From Macrocystis pyrifera (Eukaryota; Sar; Phaeophyceae; Laminariales; Laminariaceae): a stretch of DNA of 64,000 nucleotides. The stretch spans positions 4,769,901 through 4,833,900 of the forward strand of contig JASSKH010000010.1 in assembly GCA_031763025.1 (NCBI GenBank). Direction: 5' to 3'. Position numbers and translations under genes: made by a program. This document shows, one piece after another, positions 45,425 to 58,859 of the stretch; positions within the stretch are counted from its first letter, which is position 1; every line of letters begins with the position of its first letter. The notes below the pieces were generated by a model that worked only from the letters and a program-made list of their open reading frames with translations, ran no database searches and was not told the origin of the DNA.

Positions 45425-45643
45425 ATAGACGAGGCGTATTACGCAGCTTGCAAAGTTGAGTATCAACTATTTAATCAGTCGAACTCACAGCTGACGTATT
45501 TCAAAAATTATAAAAAAAAAATACTTGTAAAATTCAGTAAAAATATAATATAGACGAGACGTATTACGCGGCTTGCAAAGTTGAGTATCAACTAACTATT
45601 TAATCAGTCGAACTCACAGCTGACGTATATCAAAAAAGTATAA
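45425..45643 (+). repeat. Tandem duplication, about 127-bp period
   Basis: TAGACGAGGCGTATTACGCA through AACTCACAGCTGACGTAT is present twice, with an AT-rich linker. Differences are an ACTA insertion and point changes. Confidence 0.9.
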
Positions 45644-45677
45644 AATACATCGTGACGGGAAAAGCTAGCACCTACTA

Positions 45678-45782
45678 TTACGGGGGTACATAGTTAACAG
45701 GACCTATGGTATACATAAAAACCTATATATTTACCTATTTTTACTAACAAAATTTGGTCCCGTTAATTATGGACCCCCGAAA
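45678..45782 (+). mobile_element. Stowaway-like MITE, copy 3 (105 bp)
   Basis: TTACGGGGGTACATAGTTAA and TTAATTATGGACCCCCGAAA ends, TA at 45676-45677 and 45783-45784. It lies just after the tandem duplication. Confidence 0.88.
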
Positions 45783-45784
45783 TA

Positions 45785-47519
45785 CTATGCTATTCTTATC
45801 AATAACATACGAGTATAGCAGCAGTAGTAGTACAGGAGCAGTAGTACAGAACATCGTGTGACAAGTCATGATTTAACGTACGCATGTATCACAAGTAGCT
45901 CTTTTGCCAATCAGAGATGATCCAACTCTAACTCCAAGTAATTTATCCCTTAAACATATGGGTCGGAGTTCCTCGGAGGGGTAATAAGATCTTTGATCTT
46001 TTATGCTGGATCCGTTTTTTTCGCATATTTACCAACGGGATATGATAGCTCATGCATCCCCGAATCAAAAACGCCCCAGGTTTCCTCATGCGATATTCCC
46101 GTTCTGCGCGCACACCCGCGGGCAAGGCTATAGGAAGGGTGTACCGAGGTTCAGAGAGACGACAGGAGGCGAAGAGAGAGCAGCGGCGTGGTCGTCATCT
46201 CCGGTCATTTTTCCGAGGCTTCCGCGATAGGTGGTGGCACGGCTGTGATCGTGTTGCGATTTTCAACGGTGTGGCACAGAATCAAGTCATCACGCCCACA
46301 TTCCACTGTTGCTGAGTGTGAAACCCCCGGAAAAGCACAGCCATGCTGCGAGGGGTGAGGGTGGACGCTGGCCGGGCGAGGCACCCAGGTCACCAGGGCA
46401 ACAACGGACGACCGATCCAACATGTTGGTGCAGGTCGACAGGTGACAATCGGACCGGTGTGTGTGGTAGATTGAAGCAACCGAACCGGGCTTGTAGGTGT
46501 TGCGTGGTAGCCGCAATCTCGCCAATGCGTACAGCAAAATATATCTGCTGTTTGTTGCTTGCTTGCCTGCAGACGGGTGGAATACAGGGGCACACAGACT
46601 ACGTTTTGTGGGGTGCAAGTTCGGCGACTTGTGTGACATTGTGAAACGAGAGAGAGAAATCACGCGCCAACACGAGACTGCTCAGGCTGTCGTCTGCGTT
46701 CGCCGCCCACGTTTCAGACCTGTTTGCGGAGATAGATCATGCTCTCCGCACCTGAGCTCCGATAGCCACTGCTTGTTCTTCCTAAAAAACCATAGATACC
46801 CGTGGAAAGCTGTTTCAGAGATCGTTCTGAGCCAGTTTTTTCACAGCTTTGAAAATACTTTACGCTACCTACCAGGTACAAGGCACGTATGATACAGTAC
46901 TTGAACAGGTGCAGTACAGTACTGTACTGTACTGTAATACGAAATCGAAAATCGAAACGCGGCCCCAGGGCTACATAGTACGAGCGCAGCAACATCCAGC
47001 GACCCAATAGGACCAACCTGTATCTGACAGCAAAATGCGCTGTACGGCGTTTGCCCGAGCTGGGTCCCGCCAGGAAGGGATATCGCGTAGTGTGATGTCG
47101 ACCACGATGTCGCCACGATTGCTCCCTCTCTCTCCCTCTCTCTGTGAATCAACTGCGTATTTTCTCGATTCATGTATTAGGGACGTGTGCTTTTGAGCGA
47201 AAAAAACGGGAACAAGAAATTCAAACCGAGCGCTTTTGCTCAACGCGAACCTCACCTCGCGCCCGGCTTTTGGTGTGTTCTTTCCCATGTTGCCAGGTTC
47301 AGTCACACGATATGGTCACCGGCCCACCGACAGAGACCAACGTAGTCATTTCTGTGCGGAGGCGTGCGCGGCGCCAGACACGCCCGATCTACCCCCCCGC
47401 CGCCGGTGCCAGTGCCGAACACGAATAGATACCAGTATGCGCCTGCGCCCACCAATGAGCAAATCAGCAAACCTGCTGTGGTGCACCCCAACCGTCACAT
47501 GTACCCAAGGACGACCGCA
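45785..47519 (+). other. Unassigned region upstream of locus B
   Basis: It should contain the promoter and first exon(s) of locus B but I cannot fix them. 46629-46685 (KREREITRQHETAQ in one frame) has coiled-coil character like exons 1-3 and may be an upstream exon. Confidence 0.3.
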
Positions 47520-47708
47520 GCGACCGCTGATGATGGATTTCGGGCTATTAAGAGAGAAGCTGCGCTGACTGCTCAGTTGCTGGATATACGTAGAAGGGCT
47601 CGCAATGAGCACGACTACGCGATGAAGCGCATCCACGAGAAAACGGCTGAGGCCTGTGCTCACAGCCAACGCGCGGATAAGGCAGAGAGAGGTCTGGCGT
47701 TGATCAAG
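47520..47708 (+). CDS. Locus B exon 1 (visible), putative coiled coil
   Basis: Frame TADDGFRAIKREAALTAQLL then DIRRRARNEHDYAMKRI and ADKAERGLALIK, donor GTGAGT at 47709. The frame is open back to 47346, through a Pro-rich stretch with no ATG. The start is set at the AG after ACGACCGC only tentatively. Confidence 0.65.
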
Positions 47709-50700
47709 GTGAGTCGCCGTTTTAATACCGGTATTTTCTTTTGTAGGCTACATGTGCCGGGACTGCCACTGTTGCTGTTGTTGTTGCTGTTGCCGCTACT
47801 GGAAGACGGTGATCGACAAACTTGCCAATTGGTGCAACCGCGCTAACGCATATTTCATACCCTCCAGCGCCCCCCCAGGTGCCGCAGTGTGTTTGGTGAT
47901 TACTGCACAATACAAGTTGTATGATACACCCCATGTTTTTGCGCCACTCTTTTTTTCCATCTCTAACCTGCGGTTTACAAAGCGGGAGAAAACACATACG
48001 AAGTATCTTACATACAGTACAAGCACTGGTGCCTCGCCGAACCAAAGTACAGTCGTTTTTACGGACTCGCACTTCCCCTGCCCCGGTGCTTCCGTGCCCC
48101 GGTGCTTCCGTCAAACAACCCTCTCACCTCAGGGCGAGCTTCGACAAGAGCAGATGGCGTCAGATGCGCTGGCTGTTACCCTTCGAGAGAACACCGAGTT
48201 GCTGGCCGAAGAGAAGGTCTGATCTTTTGTTTCCCTGCCCCGCAAGCCACATCGGGCAGTCCGTGCGTGCCGTGTGTGTTAACTGTTTTTGCGTGGAGTC
48301 GATAGGATCATACTTTGTTTGCTGTACATATCGATTCGCCAGCCAGGAATAATGCGACCTGACCGTGAGGGGATGCATGCTTGATTGTTCAACCCAGCAT
48401 GTACGCTTTATGCAGAGAACCAAGTCGTTGGTGGGTACGAATGTCACTGGGCGACCCTTGGGGGAAACATACACCTATATCTCGTGGCGCCGTTATGATT
48501 TGTTTGGCTCTCACATCAGCCAGGAATAATGCGCGCTGCTGTTGATCACTTCGAATCGCTACCGGGACCACCTATTCTATAGATCAACGCGCTACACACA
48601 ATAAGTGAGTGATATTACATGTGGATGTGCTGGGTAAGTTCCATAAGCCTTACCCACAGTCGTGCAGGGTATTTATTCATACACCGACAGCATGCATGTC
48701 TAACGTTTCCGGTGGCTCGATGATTTAGGTCACTTGTTTCTTGATGAATCTTTTGGAGGTGCCTGCTGTACACTCAAACGTCAACCGTTGTCCCACTTTG
48801 TCGTCTCCGCGAGCTAGGGACGTACCAAGCTTTTGAAGAGCCTAGTGGACACTCTTCTCAAGGAGAAGGCCGATTCAAACGCTTGGACTAACGAGGTACG
48901 CGAGACAGCTTTGTAGACCTACCTGTGCTTGCAGCTTGATGTGCTTACTACTGCTTTCTCTACTCCAGCCTTCCTTGCCGTGCCGAGGTACAGTAGATCA
49001 CTGAGGTAGTACCAGTCGGTCCCCACACCAAAATATTTTTGGTTGGCATCAGACGATATGCGCCAAGCGGTAAGGCCCTTTGTATCGCACATAACCGTTT
49101 CCCCCCTCGACATGTGTCGAAATAAAATAGCGCAACCCACCCCTGGTCACTGCTATTGATATCACGGCGACACTGACGCGCGCACGACCACCCCTTCGTA
49201 AGCTCAGAGACAGTGTAACATAAATAGGGGATATATTTTTCCTTGCCGAAAACAAACTGGCACCCACGCCGTCCAGAGAAGCAATGTGCTCCCGACGCCG
49301 ACCCCATTTTCCCTCCACAGCCTGCTAGGGGGAAGGAAGCTCTGGCTCTTCTCCTTCCTGGCGGGGTTGAGGCGGGACCCCCGCGTCAAGCAGATATGCA
49401 GAATCGATGCTCCCCTGGCCTGGTGCGCCAAATATTTCTTCATCAACAACAATCCGCGTGCGCTTGTAAGCGAGAGCTGGCGGCGAATGGGTTGACTAAC
49501 CTGCACCAGCGATACCAGGACATCGAACCCCTAGGGGAAGGCGGTTTTGGTACCGTCGTCCGCGGCAAATGTCGAAAGACACAAAAGACTTACGCGATAA
49601 AAAGAGTCAGGCCGGTGAGTTCGGATGACTGAAAGGAAGGATGTTCTAGTGTCTGGCGGCGCTTTGTTTTCTAAGAATTTTCACCTCTACGCGAGGTTGG
49701 CAGTAAGATATCAAGACCGCTAAGTTTACGCATGGAGAAATATAGAGCAATACATTTGTTGTTGTTGTTTTCGTTGGTGGTGGCAGTGACGTTGATATTG
49801 TCCTCACTATCACTTGTCGCCATCATCTAGTCCATGCTCACCACACAAGACGCGCATTAGCATATCGCCGCGTTGTTTAGTGTGGCGTCAATCAGAGTAG
49901 CGTGAACAAGAAAAAGCGTACGAGTGCAAATGAAAACTCGAAACCTTGTGGTCTACGACGGAAAATTGATTAAGCTTAAACGTCGATGTGATACCACGGA
50001 CAATAAGGACGTTGTTCGTTCGTCAACATGTAGCTCCAGGGCAGTACAACAAGTAAACGATGCCGCTCCTGCTACTGCAGCTGCCACGGCTGTGCACAGA
50101 TCGCAACATTGTTTTGTTTATCATCGCTTAGCTAAACGGCCATTTCAGCCTTGCCGACGTCACGAGACCCCGTCCTATCGATCCTTGTACCAGGGGGATT
50201 CGGGAGCAATTCTGCTAAGGGAGATGCTCGCGTACGTCATGTGAGCCCCCCCTTCTTCTGTGTTGCCATGCCATAGCGTACTGTGTATGATCTTCTGTGC
50301 CGTAGCTAAGCCTACACATATGTCCGCATAGAGAGCCGCCACGCATACCGAGGCAGTAGTGCTCGAAGTCGCACCTGAATGGTTGCTTGGTGTAAATGCT
50401 ACTGTTTTTATTTGATGTTCACGTTCGAATTCGGGCGCTTAAAGGTCAGTCGCTCGTACGAGGTATCGCTCGTCTCATGCCATCCCCCCCCCCCCGCCCC
50501 CTCTTGCCCCCCACTTCTCAGCATGAGAAAACACGCCAACATCGTCAGCGTGGAATGCCTAAGTGACATAACGGGATCAGAGGGGTTGGTCATGGAGATC
50601 GCGCTCTGTGATCTGCTTCAGGCCAGTGGGGGAACGAGTGGCACGGTTTTTACACTGCCACAACAACTGAGGTGACCAGGCCCGACGGCGCATGTGGACA

Positions 50701-53700
50701 TGCGGTGGCTGTTTTCGCGGTAGGCGTGTATCTGTTCGCTACTCGTAGTGTTGGACGGGAAGGCTGATTGACGCGCTTTTTCATCTCGGAGTTATTCTTC
50801 AACGCTTCGCCATTTAGCGCCAGCGTCCTGACGATATATTTTAGAGGCATCTGATTCGGGTGATTGAAAAAGATTTTTTTTTTCACGCTGCAGTGAACGT
50901 TCTTTTCTGTACGACATACGGTACTACAATGGAAGTACGAAACGAAGACCTTGTTGGGGACAGCTATGCTCTGCACGATTTGTACGTCGAGTCGACCGTT
51001 TGGACTACCGTCCAGTAATCACTACGATACTGTTGTACTATCAATAGGTGCAGTAGGTAACCACCGCCTGAGCAGTTTGGAAACCGGCTTCGCATTTTTT
51101 CTACGGGATCAACTTTGCGCGCTATTTTCCAATGTGGCGCCACCCATGCTCAGCACGCGCACGTTCCGGAAGTACACATTGCCTCTCACATAAATTGGAA
51201 CGCGACGGTCATCCGAGCACGCGTTCCAGTGCCTGGACCTGCTGTAAACTTGAAAAATGCATGTCGCCCGATTTGTGCATATTTTGTTTTTTCTTGAACG
51301 TGTTGTTTGTGGACAGCTTTGAGGCTGATATGACCGAAGGGCTGCATCATATCCACAGTGAAGGGATGGTCCACTGCGACGTGAAGCTCGAGAACACTCT
51401 CATATTTCGCTCTGGTGGCCCCACTGGTTTCGTAGCAAAAATCACTGATCCTGGCTTGTGGTGCGGTGAGTCGGGAAGTGAGGATTGAGGGTAGAATTTC
51501 AAGAAGGAAAGTATAAACGAACGCACGAAAAATCCTCGTCACTCCATTCTTCATATTCCAAGTATTTCACCCATGTTTCAGTGGAAGGTAATTTATATCT
51601 CAATCCAGAGAAAGGCAGGTTTTCCTAAAAAAGACACGGCAGAATCACAGGTTTCTCCCCGGTTGGAAGGCATTTCTTGTTGAGCGGTGTATTTCCCGGT
51701 TGCATTATGCTCGCATCAGGGTTTGTTCTGACCCAGGTCTGACATGGCTAAAAAGAGTAATGTTGTGTTCTCAAAATTGTGTACAAGTATACCTCACGAT
51801 ACGGATAACGTTTCGCAGGTGAAAACAACACGGTGTGCTGCCCCCCCGGCCGGAAAACCTATCAAATCTAACGCGCTCCCTGATATCCAACCATACACAC
51901 GCTTGCCCTTGTCGCGAACACCACAGGAGTGGGTGAGACAAGGAAAGTTAAAACAGGCACCTTGGGGTGGATACCCCTGGAGAACGCCCTGGGGGAAGTC
52001 GAAGCAGCACCCAACCAAGACGCGTTTGCGGTCGCGGTTGACTCGTGCTTCATCCTGGCCCACCCTAGGTTGAAGGAAGAAGTTGTCAGCATGTGGGCCC
52101 ACACGGTAAGCGACATGTCCGTGCCTGGTTAGGCGTCGATTGGGCTGCAATTGCGGGTGTCGGGGTGTGCACTGCAACGGACGGTGGTGCAATACAGCCT
52201 AAAGCTTGGCTGTGTTCCGTCTCAATAAGCCACCTGCAGCCAAGCACATACATGCGTACGTACGTATCCCCCTGGTACCATCGCAAGGCCAGCCGGCCAA
52301 CCAGCCCGAAATTTCCCCTCCGCCTCGTAATTATAGTCCAACTGTCCATCCCGAACGGCTCCGTCGACCTACTGCAGATGCTGATGACGGCGGGAGAGCT
52401 GGAACGCCTAAGTGTTCTGCAAGCCACGGGGGGTTGTCAGAACCAGCTCCGGGTGAGTCCGCGATAGGGCCGGCTTTTCTCGCGTGCCTCGATCGTTCTT
52501 GCGCGCTCGATCGAATCGGGCAGCGTCGATCATCCTTACTACCTGAATCGTTTATGTATGTCTGTACTATATACCAGATATGCGTGAAGTGCCGTTTCTG
52601 CAACTGCAGCTCGATCTTCGCTACGTATAATTCATGGGTTACGAACAGTACGAGCGAGACCATGTTGTGTCTCAACCCTCATCTTAGTCTAGGATCTGTG
52701 ACAGTGTGAATGTCACGCACTGATCTACTACGCGGTGCTGATGCGTACTTGCGGCGTGTCTATGTTGCTGTCTGGCATGTGAAACTGTGTATACAGGCGG
52801 AGGTAACCGAGCGCACCATGTCCGAAGGCAGTCTGGTCCGAACTCTTCTCCAGGCAGGCAACTTCAACCCGGCTCTGCCCCCGTCCGCAGAACGGAAGGT
52901 GAGTTTCTGTCGCACCCATTTCTGGCGGATTCTCGATTCAATCAATCTTAGGTCCAACCTGATTCCAGTTCCCATGGAACTTGGGGTCAGTCTTAGTGCG
53001 CAGTTTTCCAGAACATGTCGATCACGCCCTGCTCAAACAACACACTAGCATTCATCCTCACCTGTGATGGAGAAGGACGCGCGATCTGCCCAAGCGATTC
53101 CGGTGATGCACCGACACCAAACAAGAACCTTGACTCGCCCGTATCATAGTCTCATCGAGCAATGCTAGCTACCCCAGCCTCAACCTTTGTGACACAGTGA
53201 AACGTCCAGCTTCCGTGAAATGTAGTGTTGCTCCTCAAATCTCAGCACCACCGCTTACGAAATCACAAAGACGACCGAAAGGGAATTTGGCCTCGTATTC
53301 CACCACGGAACCGCAGTACGCACGTATATTTGCCTCATTGCTCATTTGAGAACATGTTCATGACGTGTCTGTGACTACTGACACGCACAGCGTATTTGAC
53401 CCAGCCCTCCCGACTGTCTCTTCCCACCCCTGCTGTATAAAACGCTCCTTGTTCGTGCCTGAAGACGTGTGAGTGGCTGGCCAAGACTCTATCTCGAAAC
53501 CCCCTGGACCGCCCCAACTTGCCAGTGCTAACCACTCTCCTGCGCGACCTGGCCAGGATGACTGCCACCCATGAGAAAACCCTCGCCGCTGTACCGCCTG
53601 GGTTCAGTCTCCGGCTGGGAACCGCTCCCATGCCCGCCCTCGCTCCCCTGTCACCGGCAATTCCTCTCGTCGTGGGCGGTGGCAATGGTGGCGGGGGGGG

Positions 53701-54996
53701 TTTTATCCCGCTGGGTAACGGCAACGGGGGGAGGGACTCCACCATCGTCCACGCTTCGGGATTGCCGGCGTCAGGACTGGTTGGAACTGAAGGCGATGGC
53801 GACAGGAGCGCCTCGGGAGGCGTGGCCGTAGGGGGGGACTCCTTTCCCATCTCCCCTTGGCGGGACAGCGCGAGGGCCAGGGCACACCGTCCACGGAGTG
53901 GGTTCACCTCGCACCCCCCCTTATTGTCGGACCGCACGCGGGTGGAGCGGACGTTGGTGCGGATGCTGTTGTGTTTCCGGGCGCTCGGGCCGTTGAGCCA
54001 CCGCGCGGTTCAACATCGCACGGCTCGGCACCGATCGGCTTGGGACCGCACGCGGAGGAGATCATCCATGGCACGGACATTCCCTCCCTGGAGGAAATCG
54101 CTGGGTGGGCCCCACCGTTTCCCGGATCAGCTACCCGGGCGTTGGCCAATCGTCCTGCCGAAATCATCGATGGTACGGCCTTTCCCTCCATGGAAAACAT
54201 CCCTGGGTGGGCCCCACTGTTTCCCGGATCGGCTGCCCGGGTGCTGGCCAATCGGCCTGCGGACATGTTGCGCTCCCTGGGAGGAATGCTCAATTTGGAG
54301 AATGTTTCCCCCCCTGTCGCTTCGGTGCCCCTTGCGGGACAGGCCTACGGCGGCGGTAGCGGTGGCGGTGGTGATGCTAGCGGTAGCGATAGCGGTGACG
54401 GTAGCGGTGGTGGGAGCGGTAGCGGTGGTGGTGGCAGTGGCGGTGCTGGTGGCAGTGGTGGTCGAGAAGGGTCCGACGGAGGGTGGCCCCAGGAAGACGT
54501 AGAAGTGGGGGTAGTAGACGGCCCCGATACGCCTCTCACGTTCATGCAGGTGCTCGCTGATGGGTTCGGCGCGTCCGCACCCGCCGACAATATTCCCACG
54601 CCCCCGGCGGTAACACCCCGTTCTCGGGTGGTAGGCGGACCCGGCACGCCGCCGCTCACCTTCGCGCAATTGCTCGCTGGCGGGTTCGGCGCTCCCACTC
54701 CCACCGACGACACTGCCTCGCCCTCGGCGGTAACACCCCATCCTCGGGTGGTGCGCGGGACCGACTTGCCTCTCACCTTTGCGCAGGTGCTCGCACGCGG
54801 TTTCGGCGCGTCCGTCCAAGCCTCCGACGCTGGCTCACCCACGGCAGCGGCTCCCCGCCCTCAGGTGGTGGGCGGCGCGAACACGCCGCTCACCTTTGCC
54901 CAGGTGCTCGCGAGCGGTTTCGGGGCGTCCGCTCACGCCGCATACGCTGTCACGCCCCCGGCGGCACCCCTCGCCGAGATTTCCGGGCCTTCCTAA
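47520..54996 (+). CDS. Locus B: divergent protein kinase-like gene, best-preserved copy
   Basis: Exons: about 47520-47708 (start unfixed), 48133-48216, 48818-48895, 49321-49614, 50149-50240, 50522-50671, 51317-51465, 51927-52105, 52378-52452, 52797-52898 and 53461-54996. All junctions are GT-AG and phases chain correctly from exon 1 to exon 11. Kinase hallmarks in order: GEGGFG, AIK, REM (alphaC), ANIV, VMEIA (hinge), HCDVKLEN, DPG, GTLGWIPLEN, DAFAVAV and DRPN. The missing HRD arginine makes it a non-RD type, usually not controlled by activation-loop phosphorylation; the DPG is rarer and its effect is uncertain. The tail has a frame break near 53.83-53.89 kb. Probably cytosolic, as no signal peptide or membrane segment is visible. 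Substrate unknown. Confidence 0.8.
48133..48216 (+). CDS. Locus B exon 2, coiled-coil segment
   Basis: GELRQEQMASDALAVTLREN then TELLAEEK, acceptor CTCACCTCAG, donor GT 48217. Same length and phase as A (631-714). Confidence 0.8.
48818..48895 (+). CDS. Locus B exon 3, coiled-coil segment
   Basis: GRTKLLKSLVDTLLKEKADS then NAWTNE, acceptor GAGCTAG, donor GTACGC. Same length and phase as A. Confidence 0.8.
49321..49614 (+). CDS. Locus B exon 4, kinase glycine-rich loop and beta3 lysine
   Basis: 294 bp, acceptor CCCTCCACAG, donor GTGAGT. CACKRELAANGL precedes PLGEGGFGTVVRGKCRK and TYAIKRVRP. The full GxGxxG and the lysine are intact, unlike most relics at 31-35 kb. Confidence 0.88.
50149..50240 (+). 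CDS. Locus B exon 5, kinase alphaC
   Basis: PCRRHETPSYRSLYQGDSGA then ILLREMLAYV, acceptor GGCCATTTCAG, donor GTGAGC, ends phase 2. The alphaC Glu is in REM. Confidence 0.82.
50522..50671 (+). CDS. Locus B exon 6, kinase beta4-beta5 and hinge
   Basis: MRKHANIVSVECLSDITG then SEGLVMEIALCDLLQ, acceptor CCACTTCTCAG, donor GTGACC. H.NIV is the classical alphaC-beta4 motif. Confidence 0.85.
51317..51465 (+). CDS. Locus B exon 7, catalytic loop and DPG
   Basis: SFEADMTEGLHHIHSEGM, VHCDVKLENTL and FVAKITDPGLWCG, acceptor TTTGTGGACAG, donor GTGAGT. Catalytic Asp, Lys and Asn and the Mg-binding Asp are present; Arg of HRD and Phe of DFG are replaced by Cys and Pro. Confidence 0.88.
51927..52105 (+). 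CDS. Locus B exon 8, activation and P+1 segment
   Basis: GVGETRKVKTGTLGWIPLEN, then EVEAAPNQDAFAVAVDSC and FILAHP, acceptor CACCACAG, donor GTAAGC. PLE stands in for APE. Confidence 0.85.
52378..52452 (+). CDS. Locus B exon 9, kinase C-lobe
   Basis: MLMTAGELERLSVLQATGG then CQNQLR, acceptor CTACTGCAG, donor GTGAGT. Confidence 0.8.
52797..52898 (+). CDS. Locus B exon 10, kinase C-lobe
   Basis: AEVTERTMSEGSLVRTLLQ then AGNFNPALPPSAERK, acceptor GTATACAG, donor GTGAGT. Confidence 0.8.
53461..54996 (+). CDS. Locus B exon 11: kinase C-terminal helix plus repeat-rich tail
   Basis: Begins after CCTGAAG: ACG encoding T, then CEWLAKTLSRNPLDRPNLPV. The first frame is meaningful up to about 53830. 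From about 53880 the homologous sequence (EWVHLAPP, PSLEEIAGW) is in another frame that runs to TAA at 54994-54996. A G7 run at about 53829-53835 lies at the break. The tail has three PS(L/M)E-type GW repeats, a Gly/Ser spacer (54346-54460) and four roughly 38-40-residue repeats built on PLTFAQVLAxGFGAS. Locus A has one such repeat, so the array expanded in B or shrank in A. Confidence 0.75.
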
Positions 54997-55190
54997 TACC
55001 TGCGCGCACCAACCCGTTAAAGTTGGTGTAGGAGGGGGGGGCACCACGACACCCGAAGTCCTGCTTACCCTGTCGGCCAGTCTTCGGGAAGACGAGGGCG
55101 GGTCGGGCATCCTTCCAATAGCGCTTGCGGTGGACACAGAGCGGTGCTAGGGGCGGCGCTGGGCGGGGCGGGGCGCTACCGAGGAACACG

Positions 55191-55588
55191 GAGGTGATGG
55201 AGCTGGACCTTTTGGTGACCGGCTCTTGTCCACACCGGACGGCAGAATGTTTAATTTGAAGAGATTTTGGTAGCAGAGTCTCCAGCGCCGTTTAGTTTTC
55301 GACATCTGCGTTTGTTATGCGGAATGAACTGGGACCACCGGGACAGTGCTCATTCTGAGGGGTCTTGAGAGGTCTTGGTGGGGGGATTGGAGGTGATGGA
55401 GCTGGACCTTTTGGTGACCGGCTCTTGTCCACACCGGACGGCAGAATGTTTAATTTGAAGAGATTTTGGTAGCAGAGTCTCCAGCGCCGTTTAGTTTTCG
55501 ACATCTGCGTTTGTTATGCGGAATGAACTGGGACCACCGGGACAGTGCTCATTCTGAGGGGTCTTGAGAGGTCTTGGTGGGGGGATTT
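55191..55588 (+). repeat. Tandem duplication, 199-bp period, after locus B
   Basis: Units 55191-55389 and 55390-55588 appear identical by eye, from GAGGTGATGGAGCTGGACCT to GGTGGGGGGATT. A near-perfect pair directly 3' of the stop codon means a very recent duplication or an assembly artefact. Confidence 0.93.
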
Positions 55589-56732
55589 CCGGTAACGATT
55601 TTACGCTACTAGCCGTGTGGGGGGCACGGCAGGTAGGCGGCGTACCCCGGGTTTTTTATAGTGGGTGAGCTTCGCGCAAGTCCCACACCCCCCGGAGCCC
55701 GGAGAGCTTCCCTCTGCGGGTGGCTATCTCCACCGCACCTCATCCTCCAGCTGGAGGATCGGGGCGGGTCGACGTATTCGCGCTGCAGTATGCCACATCA
55801 GTGCCGTTGTTATCTACAACCGAGTCAAATCGATACACGACACAGTAATATGTGGAAGTGTGGTGAGCTAAAGCTTTGTTTTCACCCATCCGCCGGAGGA
55901 TAAAAATAACGAAAAAAAAAAGCCGCGAAGATGCATTTATTTGTTATTCTTCCAAAAGTGTGCATACTACAGTACCTAGTATATGTTTACTTGTATCGAG
56001 TTTGGGAGGGGCATGCGGGAATGAACGGTAGGCGCACCTATGCGGTTGTCATAGGCGAGTAGTCTCAGGCACGTTGTTCCTACGAAATAGAATGTACCGG
56101 AGATGTAAACCGTAGAGTATTGTGCAAGTATTTCCTAGGCTGTTTCCACGGAAACCTTGGCAGTGTTTTGCATGGAAGCGTGGGGTATGAGGGAAGAGCT
56201 AGGTCAAGGCTACCGTGGAATCCGCCCATCGGCCTGTACTGTCAAAATGTACAGTCCTAGACTATTCTACTGCAGTACCACGTGTTTTCCTGCACCGCTT
56301 TATAGTAGCAGTGATCGCGACTGTTCATACTTATGGGGTTGCATGCGTACTTCTCTTTTTTTATACGTCGGCCCGGAGCGCCGCAGCTTGGCAAACTCCT
56401 GACAGTGCAATAATGAAGGCAGGCTTGGTACCCAACAGAAGAAGGGTGCATGTTTATTTTCAACGAGCATATGGCTCATTGAGCTGCTGGGGGAGTCCAG
56501 TTCGAGCACAGTATCAAACACACCTATATATTATACGTATTCTAACGATTTGAGCTACTTCGCTCATGAAGAAAGGACTGGAGCAAAAGTGAGACAGCGA
56601 CGGCCGTCAGCGCCGAGCTACGGTAGCCTTCGGCTTAATAGTATTCGAAACGTTCGACGGTTTGAATGACGTTTAACGTTTTCGACGTTCGGTCTTTTTA
56701 AAACATGCCATCCCTATATTTCTCGTCTTAGG
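55589..56732 (+). other. Duplicated-unit blocks, no intact gene
   Basis: 55990-56160 matches 10803-11010. 56535-56660 matches 11376-11510 but has lost the acceptor and gained a stop. Between them nothing coding is supported. Confidence 0.5.
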
Positions 56733-56900
56733 AATTGTATCGTGAGTTGTTGCCTACAACCTGCCTTGAATTCGCACAAAGAAACAAACCGGTTTCGTAT
56801 CTCATCGTACCGCAATTTCTCCGCATGGGTTTGGCAATTGAAGCGATTAAAAGTGGTTATGCAGAGAGAGACGGACTGACTGCGAGTCGTGTTACCACAG
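56733..56900 (+). CDS. Possible second-gene exon, B copy
   Basis: After TCTCGTCTTAG the frame reads ELYRELLPTTCLEFAQRNK, then SYLIVPQFLRMGLAIEAIK and SGYAERDGLTASRV, ending near AG|GTATAC. The A counterpart (11860-12045) is broken. The helical mixed composition is protein-like; family not recognised. Confidence 0.45.
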
Positions 56901-58584
<1,684 letters not shown>

Positions 58585-58859
58585 CCGCTCTGTTAGTAGC
58601 CCGTTAATACAGCAGCAGTACGACGGACGAGTAGTAGTAGTGTGGGGACCGACGACAGGAAGGCGTGCTGACCGCAACGCATGACAAGCGCGAGAATAAT
58701 CAAAGCGAGGGCAATACTAGCGGGTCGGGGGGGAGGACAAAAAAGGCCCCCGGGGGTCTGAATTTCAACGACCGAAGGCCAAGGGACCAAGAGCCAAAAA
58801 AAGGAGGGGAGGTGTAATTATTATGTCATGCATGCCCGTGGTGGTCGTCGTTGTCGTCG

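Noticed and set aside
46205..46663. Overlapping 130-150-codon frames on both strands upstream of locus B
   Set aside because: Both strands are open over the same stretch and neither has a recognisable domain. Only a possible upstream exon near 46.63 kb was kept as a remark.
54127..54842. Two long minus-strand frames opposite the locus B tail
   Set aside because: GC-rich repeat coding on the + strand leaves the antisense frames open. The + frame carries the conserved PLTFAQVLA repeats also present in locus A.
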